DNA of 64,000 nucleotides from Spirodela intermedia (taxonomy: Eukaryota > Streptophyta > Magnoliopsida > Alismatales > Araceae). The stretch's first letter is position 1; each line of letters opens with the position of its first letter. Below are positions 1-11,200 of this stretch, one piece after another. The notes beneath the pieces are model-generated. The model saw only the letters and a list, made by a program, of their open reading frames with translations, was not told the DNA's origin and did not search any database. The translations under genes were made by a program, and so were the position numbers. Location of the stretch: NCBI GenBank assembly GCA_902729315.2, contig LR746273.1, forward strand, positions 4,999,001 to 5,063,000. Direction: 5' to 3'.

Positions 1-500
1 TATGTGGACTAAGGATGTAGTTTCTTTGTTCAAGAATCGTGTCTTGAATTGGATTCAAGGCTCCAACCTTTTATTCCAAGCACTCCCGCTGTCAACTGGA
101 AAGCCTTTCAACCCAAAGTCAACTGATATCGGTAGCATAGGGTTTTGAAATATCGCTGGGCAAAGTTGGTGACCTCATGCTCATTTGGCCCCCAATGGAT
201 GCCTACTTGGGTAGATATTTTAGGACCTGATAGTGCTGATTTGGACCCAGATAACAATTTAGAGTGTTTTTGAGTATAAATTCATGTAAGCCACTTGGTC
301 TGGAGAAACCCCTCGCCTCTCCATTTGGTTCTTTGGGTCCCTGTAGACCACAAAGGAATTAGGATTTACTCCCTTTGTTATCCTTCTGTAAATAGAAGCA
401 TGAGTTAACCATAGTTTAAAAGTGGGTAATCTTTTCCAACCCTAGAAAATATCAACTTACCGAAAACCCAAATATCCCAACCCTCTTTCCCTTCCACCCC

Positions 501-653
501 ATCTCTCTCTCTCTCTCTCTCCATCGCTTCACCCCTCGTCCTCATTCCTTGGTCTCTTTCTCACTTTCGCCCGTCCTCTCTCCCCTCACCCAAGCGGCAT
601 CACACTTCTCTGTCTGTCTGTCTGTCTGTGTCTTTCTCTCTCTCTCTCTCTCT
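501..653. repeat. CT and TGTC microsatellites
   Basis: A (CT)10 tract lies at about 501-521. A (TGTC)5 tract at about 611-629 runs into a (CT)9 tract at about 635-653. These are simple-sequence repeats and explain the low-complexity frames on both strands. Confidence 0.85.
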
Positions 654-1165
654 TACATACCAGAAGCCAGGTATATCGTACCTTGACTGTAGTGAGTCGA
701 AATTCCAAATTCTGGAACAGACAAAAATATATATGGGCTGTCCTTGGATCCACAAGGGGTGAGAACGGGAGGGGCTTTTCAAAATTTCATTCCTGTTTTA
801 AAATACGGTCCTTTCTTAAAACGTGGCTTTTTATGTAGGTCAAAAATAGTCGTAGATCTCTTAAACAATAAGATATGATGAGCAAATATACTATCGGTGC
901 AGGTTTTCTAGATAGAAAAGAGATAGCTACTAAGAGCTCTTAACGTGGATCTGGGGCCTTACGGGAATATAAACAGCTCTTAACGTGATCCTTCCTTCTG
1001 GGCTGTGTCTGCATGCAATTTCACATTTCCTATGAGTCTCTTTCTCTCTCCCTCTCCTTCTCTCCACCCATCCCTCTAGTCATCCATCCCTCTCATGTCC
1101 GAAAAATAGGGCCCCCCCTGCTAGAGCCATGCACCCCTTCTCCCTCTACTCTTAGTACCTTGCAA

Positions 1166-1179
1166 GGGGGGGGGGGGGG
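1166..1179 (+). repeat. Poly-G run (G14)
   Basis: Fourteen consecutive G residues follow the sequence TTGCAA. A homopolymer of this length is prone to sequencing and slippage error, so its exact length is uncertain. Confidence 0.8.
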
Positions 1180-1576
1180 TCATTCCATCTCTCTCTCACC
1201 ACCTGCATCCATCGGTACTTCATTGAACGAACAGGAATTTCCTGCGATAAATATTAGACATATTTTTAAGAGTAAATAGACTTCCTGAAAGCACATAATA
1301 ATAATACTTGTAGATATTAAGGAACCCGTGATCTTGAACTGCCAAATTAATTATAATATTTTAGAACAATGATCACTATTCCATTACCTAAAGTATGACA
1401 AACCTTATTATTTACAAACAAGATATTGATTAGTTAATATGAAGATAATATGAAATGACCATGTTTCCTATTCCAAATAGGAGGATATTACTATTTCTTA
1501 CAAGGCTAATTTTCCCAAATGGAACTAGAATATTCCAATAAACATTTGCCACATTAACTATGTTGAAAAAATCCTA

Positions 1577-1778
1577 TGTTGAAGGAGAAGGAGACAAAAC
1601 CCTCATTCATATTAGAGAGAAATCAGGAGGTTACATATGGGAGGGAGAAGGGACGCGAGAAAAGGGAAAGTCGCAGTAGGTGGGAGGACGTGAGTGAGTG
1701 AGTGAGTGAGAGAGAGAGAGAGAGAGGGACTGTTCATCTCCTATGTGGGCCCACCACTAAGCTATATTCTCACACTCA
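1577..1778 (-). repeat. Copia 3' LTR (left copy)
   Basis: It starts TGTTGAAGG at 1577, matching the right copy at 6446 for about 110 bp. It contains GTGA and GA repeats at about 1690-1727. A CA end is proposed at 1778, which would put the element-sense LTR start at TGAGTGTGAG, preceded by AATATGGG as a weak polypurine tract. The inner end is tentative. Confidence 0.6.
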
Positions 1779-2190
1779 CCCATATTAGGGATCCTACATG
1801 CATCCCTTTTAAATGGGAGTGTAAATGTCAATTAGTCCCAACTTATGTGAGAAAGTATCATTAGGATGAGATGCTAAGACCCTTTGTAAAGATATCTGTC
1901 AACTAATTTGAAGATGCCACGTATGCAGTAGAGATCAGACTTTCAAAAATTTGCTAACGGATAACATGGCATACTGTCTTGATGTGCATGGTACGTAGGT
2001 GAAATGTCTTATGATTTAAAATAAACATCGCTGCTTCATTATCACAGTCCATGAGCTTAGCCCCTTGTACTGGATAACCTAACTCTTCAACAAGATTACG
2101 TACCTAGAGCATACAGGAAGACATCTTGTGCATGGCTTGATACTCTGCCTCACAGTTGAACAAATATGGAATTTACTGCTTGTGACTTGT

Positions 2191-3150
2191 CTAGGTCACT
2201 AAGTTGCTGCCAACATAAATGTAATACCCAATGGTAGATTTTTGGTCTTCTCGATCCCCCATAAGATTAGAGTTTGAGTAACCTGCCACACAAAGATGTT
2301 CATATCGGCAAAAAACTAATCCTCTCCCAAGAGCATGCTTGAGGTAGGCTAGAAGATGAAGTGCAACATCCCAAAGAATTTTGCATGGCTTATGCATAAA
2401 TTGACTAAGGAGATTCATGGTGAAGGTAATGTCCAGACATGTAATCATGAGATAAATCAACTTCCCCACTAATTGTTGATATTATTGGGGATCATTGAGT
2501 AAGGGAGATTTCTCATCCCAAAACTTTGGCCGGCTCTTGATCAGTGATGCATGAGGCTTGTGGACAAGAAGGCCCATCTCCTGCAAAATATCAAGAACAT
2601 ACTTCCGCTAGATAAGAACTACCTCACTAGGGTGGCAAGCAAACTCAACCCCTAAGAAGTAATTGGGAGTCCCAAAATCATGGATATCCAAGTGTTCCTA
2701 GAGAAACACTTTGGTATCCTGGATGCTAGCCATATCATCTCTAGTAATGATCATATCATTGATGTAGATGACCAAAAGAATGTAGTCACAAGCAGATGAC
2801 TACCTAAAGTCAGTAGGCTCAAAGTTACACTCTTGGAAACCCCACTGGTGAGTCAACATGCTGAAGTTAGTAAACTAAGCTAAGGGACTCTATTTAAGGT
2901 CATAAATAGCTTTTTGAAGATGGACAACTTTGGCAGATTCTGCTGGTAACACCTACTCAAGAGGTTGCTTCATATAAACTTCTTCGTCAAGGTTGTCATA
3001 GAGGAAATCATTGGAGAAGTTGAGTTGATGAAGTGACCAATTAAGATTCATCGCCATAGAGACTAATATGCGTACCAAGGCAAGTTGAACCATCGAGGAG
3101 AATGTTTGGGAATAATTGATGCCGTACTTTTGTGAGAACCCACAAGCCAC
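2191..3150 (-). pseudogene. Copia reverse transcriptase and RNase H, broken
   Basis: Conceptual translation of the minus strand at 2953-3150 matches the copia reverse transcriptase core: a GFSQKYGINYSQTFS block (family form GFxQxYGIDYxETFSPV) and a later FLYDNLDEEVYMKQPLE block (family form FLHGxLxEEVYMxQP). At 2191-2469 the frame gives the RNase H region, with GDREDQKSTIGYYIYVG, typical of copia elements (GDRDDRKSTSGYxFxLG). The piece between is frameshifted. The catalytic YVDD motif is not in one clean frame, although the DNA around 2750-2780 has the expected position for it. It belongs to the copia polyprotein whose upstream parts are at 3726-5957. The function is lost. Confidence 0.85.
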
Positions 3151-3725
3151 TAGTTGTGCCTTATAATGGTGTACCGTCCCATCAGGAAAGCACTTAAGGG
3201 TGAAAACCCATCTACAAGAAATAATGTTAGCACCACATAGTTGAGGAACTAGCTACCACATATCTCGGTAGATGAGAGCGACATACTCTTCACCCATGAC
3301 CATCTTCTAGTGAGGTACCACTAGAGCATCCACGTGAGACTTGGGAATTGATTTAGTAGTTAGGGAAAAGGCAAAGGCACAATATTTAGGTGAAAGAAAA
3401 TCATAAGAAACTACATTAGCAATCAAATGAGGGGTACAAGAGTGACATACCATATTCGGATGTAGGATTCAAAATTGAATACCTTTGCGAAATGCAATAG
3501 GAAGATAAAGATCATCTTTGGGAGCTGGACTTGTAAAAGGAGATGAGGATTGGTCAAGAGTTGACGAGGAGACTTGTGGAGAGACTAGTCTGGTAAGGGC
3601 AGCCTATGAAGAAGTTTTAGAGGATGTAAGACATGATGATGAAGACAACTGCGGTGAAGAAGCTGAGTTGAGAGGCGATAACGAAAGAACTAGAGTGTGA
3701 TGGTGACTAGTGTTAGATGTCAAAT

Positions 3726-4420
3726 TTAGGGTAGATACAATAGTAGTGAGCACAACTTTTGGCAGAGGCATAGATAGTGAAGATGGTGCATCAAAAAATG
3801 GTGACTCTTTATGAAAGGTGACATCAACTGAGACAACATACTTTCGCTCACACGACAAGACAGATATATATGATACCCTTTTTGAGTGCTAGAATAACCA
3901 ACAAAAACACCCTTGATGGCTCGTAGAGCAAGCTTGGAGAGATTTGGAGTGATATCTTGAACAAAGGCCACACTACCAAAAACTCGCAGAGGAAGAGGAA
4001 ATAGGTCACTCTTAGGCTAAAGATGTTGTAGTGAAACTTCACTGCCAAGGGGAGATGATGGTAGATGGTTGATGAGGTACGTTGAGGTGTGGACCGCATC
4101 GACCCAAAGATAGTCTAGAACCCTTGTTTCTAATAGTAGAGTATTGGTCATATCGAAAATATGACAATACTTTCTTTCAGCAACATCATTTTGTTGCGAC
4201 ATGTATGGACACATTATTTGATAACTAATCCCAAAAAGAACTTTGGTGTGGTCTTTGAGTAGGTAAACTCAAGAAGCTCAAGAGAAGTCATTGATGACGA
4301 CCATATAGTAATAGAATTTAGAAATAGATGCGACACGAGCCAGACCCTAAATATCACAATGAATTAGTTTAAACTATTGTTCACACAGTTGATGAGGATA
4401 TGTAAAGTGAAAATATTTTC
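3726..4420 (-). pseudogene. Copia integrase core, broken
   Basis: At 4017-4214 the minus strand encodes SQQNDVAERKYCHIFD followed by YLINHLPSSPLG. These match the conserved copia integrase blocks TPQQNGVAERKNRHI and YLINRLPSxxL. Downstream in the element sense, 3850-3971 encodes RAIKGVFVGYSSTQKGYHIY, the usual C-terminal integrase block (RAxKCVFLGYSxxQKGYKCY). The parts lie in different frames, so there are frameshifts between them. The integrase would have inserted the cDNA copy. This copy is inactive. Confidence 0.85.
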
Positions 4421-4617
4421 TAAGTTGACCTAATTCACATTGATACTCAGAAAGAGAAATACCCTGTAATACTTCATGCAACTTTGAAACGTTTGCATGA
4501 CCAAAATGCCAATGCCACAACAATGAAGAAGACTTTTAAGAAAATAAATACAACAGCTTGACCGAAGGTGTATCTACTACCAACTCATAGAGGCCCTGAC
4601 TAGTCTTTCTACACAAA

Positions 4618-5957
4618 CTAATCCTCTTCTTTGTCCACAAGTCCTAAAACATACAGTGATGGCGTTAACCAAACAATAAAGGGTTTTGGTGATGGCGTTA
4701 ACTGAAAGAAGATTGACATGTAGGTTGGGAACATAAAGAACATTGTGAAGGATAAGGAAGAGGTAATGGTGGCCACCATTTTGCCAGCGATGGAACAGGG
4801 GTGGCCATCTAGAATGGTAATGATCACAAGATAATTGAGGGTCTTAAGATAGGTGAGGAGGGAGGATGTACCTAACATATGAACTGAGGCACCTGAATCA
4901 ATAACCCAAGTCTCATTGGTAGACGAGGATGTTAAGAGAGTAGATCTAGTAGGTTGTCTAGATGGCAGTGTAGGAGCAGCAGGAGTAGGCAATGCCGCAT
5001 TGGCGTAGACACCGCTAGTAGGAAGCTTGTGAGGCCAATCCACAGGATACCCAAACTTTTGGAAGTATTTGGTCGCCATATGATTGTTCCTGCTTCAACT
5101 CATAAGGAGGAAAACTATAACGGCTAGGAGGAATAGCACACCCACGACCCCGTTTGCGATCACGATCAAAGGAGGCACCACGACCCGCTCCAAGAGTGGT
5201 AACTACAAGTGCTGACGCTTCAAGAGTGACCACTGAGAATGAAACAAGGGCCAAGGCAAGGGTTAATATAGGAGCGGTCCGCCGTATAATATTAAATGTT
5301 TTTTCCAAGGTAGGAGGAGTAACTCTATTGAGGACTAAGCCTTTGACCTTATTGGCAAAGCTTGAATCAATAGAGTCAAGATGGATGATCACCAATAGCT
5401 CATGATGATAGTATTGATTGATGTTCGGATTGGGAGAAATCATTGATATTGATCCAACAAATTCTCAAGCTTCATCAGTGTAAGAGATGTAGAGTGCTAT
5501 GGAGATGACGTGCCGTGCAACTTAATAAGGTTACGGAAGATATCCATCATATGACTGATGCTTCTTTTGGCCCCAAACGAATCATAGGGGCTTGTCCTAC
5601 ATTTGTTTGGCTGTATCTAGATATTTGATAGTCCCAATAAATTGTAGAGTGACCATCTTAAGAATCTAGGTTTAGACGATCTCATCTTTCACTATTCAAT
5701 CGGACAAGTTGGAGTCATTGGCAAGTGGCGGTAAATCCATAATAAATTGGTGATAGCCATGAATGCTAAGAAAATGACAAAAATTATGTGTCCATTGATG
5801 ATAATTGGTACTGTCTTCGGCGAGAGGCGGACCCGAACTGTGAAGCTGATTAAGGAGTGAATTCACCGGCATAACAAAAACAATAGGGACAAAGGTGCCG
5901 GCAGTCCCCCTGTGGTTGGTAGAGACAGATGGAGACGCTGGAAGGATTTCTGACTCC
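4618..5957 (-). pseudogene. Copia gag and aspartic protease, broken
   Basis: The gag start is most likely the ATG ending at 5957, with the product opening MESEILPASPSVS. The frame gives SLLNQLHSSGPPLAEDSTNY and then a WTHNFCHFLSIHGYHQF block, resembling the N-terminal region of plant copia Gag (a Y-W-x-x-x-F/M type segment). The zinc-knuckle region is degenerate, with KFGYPVDWP where the family usually has a CW-LHGYP segment. The retropepsin signature ETWVIDSGASVHML is intact at about 4880-4910; the active-site Asp is at about 4897-4899. Stops and frame changes separate gag from protease. Confidence 0.8.
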
Positions 5958-6128
5958 ATGAAAGGCAGCTGACGTTGAAGCTAGAAGGAGGCGGTGGCTT
6001 GCGAAGCAGCGTTGGGGGCACTAGAAGGGTGGCGAGAACAATAGAAAAGGCACAGCGAGAGGCGGCGGTGGCAGCGCCAGTGGAGGTGCGGGGAGATGCA
6101 GTGGCAGTGCCTGGTAGGTGCTGCAAGA

Positions 6129-6415
6129 TGGCGGAAAATAAGCCAGCATTCAGTCAGCTCAGGCTAAGGCGGCGGGGGCGGGAGATAAAGCCTCCTCTTC
6201 AGATTGGGGAAAAATAGGACAGCGTCCGGCAAGCTCAGGCTAAGGTAATAGCGGCGGGAGATAAAGCCTCCTCTTCAGGCTGGGGGAAAATAGGATAGCG
6301 TCCGGCAAGTTCAGGCTAAGGTGGCAGCGGGAAGAGATAAAGCCTCCTCTTCAGGCAGCGGCGGCGGCAGCATGGCAGAAAATAGGACAGCGTCCGGCAA
6401 GCTCAGGCTAAAGTG
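6129..6415. repeat. 76-bp tandem repeat in copia leader
   Basis: About three and a half copies of a GC-rich unit containing GATAAAGCCTCCTCTTCAG, AATAGGACAGCGTCCGGCAA and GCTCAGGCTAAGG. The CCTCCTCTTC core recurs at about 6191, 6267 and 6343, a period of 76 bp. The array lies between the gag start and the PBS, in the 5' untranslated leader of the minus-strand element. Confidence 0.85.
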
Positions 6416-6433
6416 GCGGTGGGGGATCAACTT

Positions 6434-6445
6434 TCTCTGATACCA
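6434..6445 (-). promoter_or_regulatory. Copia primer binding site (tRNA-iMet)
   Basis: On the minus strand the 12 bases next to the right LTR read TGGTATCAGAGA. This is complementary to the 3' end of plant initiator tRNA-Met and is the standard primer site of plant copia elements. Its position directly at 6445/6446 fixes both the LTR edge and the orientation of the element. Confidence 0.9.
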
Positions 6446-6558
6446 TGTTGAAGGAGAAGGAGACAAAACCCTCATTCGTATTAGAGAGAAATTAGAGGGA
6501 GGTTACATATTGGAGGGAGAAGGAACGCGAGAAAAGGAAAAGTCGCGGTAGGTGGGAG

Positions 6559-6657
<99 letters not shown>

Positions 6658-6694
6658 TTATCCACGCCCTTGACGTAGCCCGTCCTAGCACTCA
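6446..6694 (-). repeat. Copia 5' LTR (right copy) with (GA)45 tract
   Basis: It begins TGTTGAAGGAGAAGG, directly beside the PBS. It matches the left LTR to about 6560 and then enters a pure GA microsatellite at 6562-6652 (about 45 units, against about 9 units in the left LTR). Sequence beyond the tract does not align clearly with the left copy. A CACTCA at 6689-6694 is a possible end. The GA tract also explains the Ser-Leu and Arg-Glu repeat frames here. Confidence 0.7.
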
Positions 6695-8225
6695 CCGTTC
6701 CTTACCACTCCCTCCCGTCTTCGCTTCTCGCGTCTGCGCTCTTCTTTATTTTTGTTCCCATCGCGCGTGCTGCCACTCTCGACAACGCCCTACCACCCTC
6801 TCTCTGAGAGAGACGAAGAAGTAGGAGAGAAGACTCTGCCGCGGGAGTTCAGAAGTCCGATCAGTCAGGGTTGGAGGGAACCAATTAACGGCGTCATGAG
6901 TGGGAGGGGTCGCAGACGGCAGGAAGCGATTTTCGGAGGGACAGTGGACGACTACGGTAGAAGGGGAGACGCGTGAGGTCGGCGCTCGGAGAGAGAGGGT
7001 GCAGGAAGGAGAAAGGTGGTGGGATCTTGTAAGAGAATGAGATATCTCGCCAGCACCGCTTTCCTTCTACAAAAAAATTAACTCCCCGTCTTTGCCGAAT
7101 AAAATTTCTAAAGGTAGACGATTGGAAAAACATGGTCCAAATTTAAATGAGAATGCACTGGTGTTGGCCAAAAAAGATTTGATTTTAAATAATGGTACAA
7201 TCTATACTTGAATGAGAGAAGTTTGCCAGTATTAGCAAGTGAATATTAGGGGAACCACGATGCCGTGAGATTAATGGCAACACAGTTCCCGATGTAGGTT
7301 TCCCATCTTTATTTTTTTGTCGTCAAGACCCATGTCCTGGGATTGCCGCCGCATGCATGGAGACAAGAGTCTGATACGAGATTGCCAAAATCGTACTGTC
7401 GTCGGAGAAAACCAGAGACTGTCATTGAAAGTATGGGAATAGAGTGTGCGAGAGAATTACTGAGATTGGGATGGTCGTAAACCTTATTCCCGCCATCATA
7501 CCACCTTCCCAAGCTTGACCCAGTATGCAAGAACAGTGCTTGGCTTTCAAGAGGTCTCTCCGGATGGGAAGTGCGCCAAGGGGAGAGAAACCCAATTTTC
7601 TTTGTTTATTTCCGACGAGTGAAAAGTTCGATTAGTGTTTATCAAGCTGAGTTTGAAATGGAATTGGAAATAAACTTTGCGAGTCAACCATGAACCGGGG
7701 TGCCCGGGTCAGCGGTGATACATATTTGTGCAAACTGGTTGGCGACGTGGGCAAAACATCCGATCCGGGGATAAGGAACAAATTGGGAATTGAATAGCAG
7801 AACCCCATTAAGCATTCATATATTCCGATGCTTCTTCGTAGCCGTGAACGTATCAGTGATTGTAGGCGGTGGTCAACAATCTATCGTCACAGCATCATCA
7901 TCTCAGTCGAGCGGCATGACCCAACGGCAGTTTTGGGATCCACCTTCCCATCTCTTCTCCACTCGCCCTGCTGGAGCAGTAGGTAACATTCCTCCTCCTA
8001 GACTCATTTCTCCATGGGTGGAAAGCTGGCATCAGCGTCGGATCGCAAGGGGGTCCTCCATTGTTCTCTTGTCACCCTCCCAGGTATCTCTTTCTGCGAA
8101 GTACGCTAAGCGTTCAGCATACCTAGACCCAAGCCAGGCCACAGGGCCTGGAATGAAGCCACGGCGTTGGTTCTGGCTTTATCAAACAGGGCTGTCTCCG
8201 GTGGGTACAGCCCTAAGGGTTTAGA
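6695..8225. other. Region of mixed GC without recognised gene
   Basis: This is less AT-rich than the following 7 kb. An open stretch on the plus strand from 7790 to 8224 (about 144 codons) lacks an ATG at its left end, since its first codon is TTG. Its translation (for example SHLFSTRPAGAVGNIPPPRL) resembles no family I recognise. The segment around 7920-8220 is the best candidate for an old exon or a non-coding transcript, but codon usage and motifs give no real support. No promoter or splice-site set was convincing. Confidence 0.4.
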
Positions 8226-11200
8226 TATTGGCTGAGTCCTTATAGACGGATCAGCGAGTGGGCCTCAGCATATATTTCCCAGTGATCATAATTTGGACAG
8301 TCTCATTGGAACTAACTGGATCTTCGGTGGATAATAATATTGTGGCCTAAACTAGCGGGATAATGATAAAAACATTTATGGAAAACGAAGTAAAGTGACA
8401 ACGAGGAATAAGAGAAGTAAGATACGAATTTATCTATCTGTACTGGCCATGTCGGATGAATACTCTGTATTGGTAATTTTATGTGATTCTAATCTTTTTT
8501 AAAATGTTAGAAGGGGCATGTTTTTGTTTAATGCGTTTGTGCCTTAAAACAATTCGTTTATTACACAGTACACGAGTATATAGTAGTTCAAGTTTTACTG
8601 TCATGAAGCGTCAAAGTTTTTCATTAGTTTTCTTAGGTTTGGACAAATAGCTTCAGGTTTAGGTTATTTGTTTTAATTCACGATTTGAATCTTTCCTCAA
8701 GATTAGATGTGAAGTACATACGACTGTAGTTTTTACAATCATCAATGTATCCTGTTCCTTATTTCTATTGCTATAAATATGATTATTCATTACATTGGAG
8801 AAGATCCAGTGGCATTCCTTAGTGTAATGATGTTGCATAAACTTAGACCATAAATTATTTTAAACATTTGAATTATATATATATCTATAGTTCAACATTT
8901 TAGAGGATTATTTGAGCTACTTGTGGAGTAGTCACGGTTTTAACTGTTTGCCATTCAGTACTAAAACAGGTTGGAGCTATTTTGGGACCCGGGTGGAGTC
9001 AGATACAGTTTCTGTACCTTCAATCACTCACCCTACTGAAGCCTTTCATTCTTAAGATGTATGTCTTCGCAATGTGAGGAATGGTGACATGCCAGCCTGC
9101 TTATGAGACTTCATTGTGAGGAATTCTTTATTTGCATCACCCTGGGAAAAAAAATCTACATCACAGGCTACATCCTTGAACTTATTTTAGAAATTGGATA
9201 TCATAATTTAACTTCTTGTGATCACTATTAACTATTATGATCACTTGAACCATAAATTGAAATTTTGTTTTTTCCGTAGGCATTATCACTATTATGATCA
9301 TTAATACTTCTTGTGAAAGACATGAAATATTGTTAATATTTATAATGATGAAGTTGTTTACATCAGTTATCCATCAACTATTATTAGAATAAATTTCAAA
9401 CTAAAACCATTTTACAAACTTTTGAAGTATCTAATGTTCTCAGTACATTTTTAATCTTAAATGGCTTCAGTATACACATCATTGCAAAGGATTCATTAGC
9501 AAGAATATGTAGCAAAAAGCTTTCACTTTTCAATGCTATATTGTTTAACTTCCATCATGGCAATAGTGCACACAGTAGGGAATAAACAGATCATATCTTC
9601 TTCAGAAAAATCCTCTTTGGACAATTTCTTTGCTGATTTTTGTGAAACGTTTATCTCTTTGTGGTCATTCTTCACTTATCATCAGAGCTGTTTTTTTGAT
9701 GAAAAACACCGTCCTGAATGCTTATGGGCTTTTTTCTTAGTTGAATTTATAAAGTTACTATTTGAAGATTTCTCATGCCTATGTAAAAAACTAAAATATA
9801 TTTCTGGAATGTAAGTAAAATAATTTTTTCCTTTAAAAGTATTTTGGTTCTTCTAAACCTTCTCTGTTTTATAATTCTGGCTTATTTTGAAAAATTCTGA
9901 GTTTTACCGATAAAAATATCCTTCACATTGATAATTCATTTAACAGTGCTCATCACTAACATAAATAGAGAACCTTCTCCTTAGAGACCTTAGCATAGCT
10001 GAGCCTTTATTAGATTTTTGAAGAGCTGTTGAGGGCGTTTTGATTAAAAATATTTGTACTTCATTCCGATATGTTCCTAACTATTATTTCCAAAGGTCAA
10101 ATCCATATTTTAGAACTGGAATGTAAATTAATTAAACGTTGTCTGACAATGCCATAGATATAAAACTTGCCATCAAATAGTAAGCTATCTTTTAAGCTAG
10201 CTTTAACTTGTGCTAATTTTAGATTAAACATGCTATATGCAGTTTTTCTAATTTAGAAACACCCCATATGAACTAACTAAGAACGAAAAGTCTTTTGTGG
10301 GGTATTTCACATTATTTATATGCAAATAGTCACGTCAGAACTGGAATGTATTGATGAATATTTCAGTTGTGATATGTGTAATGCATGTGAATAGAATCTT
10401 CATACTTAAAAAGTTGTAGTGAGGATATGTCCGATACTGGAACAAGATCTGTTTATGATGGACCAGATACTTGTTGATGAGAGAATGGTAAAGTCAATCT
10501 TAAGCCATCACTAAGGTTAATTATCACGTCTATTGTTACTGTCCTATGATTGTTTCTCCCGTATTTCTAGCTGATTTAATACGATTTAATAATTATATGT
10601 CGAGAATAATTACAAGAATATAATGATATACTTCTCTAATGGTTTATATACAGGATGTTGCTTTTTACTGTCTATACATTAAAAATGGCAGTTAAGGGAA
10701 TATACCATCACAATCTCAAAATGAATATTGTACTTAAATTTCATCTATACCAAAAGAGAGAAATTATTTTGAGCACTGACTTTAGGAGTTTTTGAACATA
10801 TCTGATTAATAACCATTTTCTGCTGCACATTTCAATGATTCCTTACATCACTTTTAGGGATATGACGGTCAGATTTGTACAGCAGTGCTAATCATTCTCA
10901 GAAAAACCTTAATAGATTTTATAAATTTTATTTATATTATCTTGAAATATTTATTTACGTTTAGAAAATCAATATTCAATTACTGTTGATAAGAACATTA
11001 TTAGTGCTATGGTGAATCGAGAGGGTTATTGCCTCTAAATGTTATCAGTGCTATAGTAAACACAGGGGTTATTTCCAAATATCTCAAAAATCTAGTTACT
11101 ATTTTCTTTTTTTACAGCAGAACAATTTAGCTACTGATAATCAGACTATTTGCAGACATTACAATTACTTGAGAGAATCGGGTACTATGCACCAATGTTA

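Larger units (their letters stand above)
1..1576. other. Intergenic region with microsatellites, no gene seen
   Basis: No reading frame here resembles a known protein. The longest frames (about 60-90 codons) are low-complexity products of CT or TC tracts. The segment contains pyrimidine-rich microsatellites around 501-653, a second CT-rich stretch near 1036-1075 and a run of 14 G at 1166-1179. From about 1270 it becomes AT-rich up to the edge of the copia element. A promoter or UTR of a gene to the left cannot be excluded but nothing shows one. Confidence 0.6.
1577..6694 (-). mobile_element. Decayed Ty1/copia LTR retrotransposon
   Basis: The element reads on the minus strand in the order 5' LTR (right, from 6446), PBS, tandem-repeat leader, gag, protease, integrase, reverse transcriptase, RNase H and 3' LTR (left, from 1577). 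Integrase before reverse transcriptase is the copia (Pseudoviridae) order. Both LTRs begin on the plus strand with TGTTGAAGGAGAAGG and share about 110 bp before diverging at a GA microsatellite. The coding region is broken by stops and frameshifts, so the copy cannot act on its own. The outer ends are not fully resolved: both LTR candidates can be closed at a CACTCA, but no matching 5-bp target duplication was found (left flank TCCTA). Confidence 0.85.

Noticed and set aside
6684-6688. TCCTA after the right copia LTR as target duplication partner of the TCCTA at 1572-1576
   Set aside because: The base pair before it is CG rather than the required CA, and a 5-bp match in this distance is likely by chance.
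6492-6824. Ser-Leu and Arg-Glu repeat proteins
   Set aside because: Direct translation of the GA/CT microsatellite in the copia LTR.
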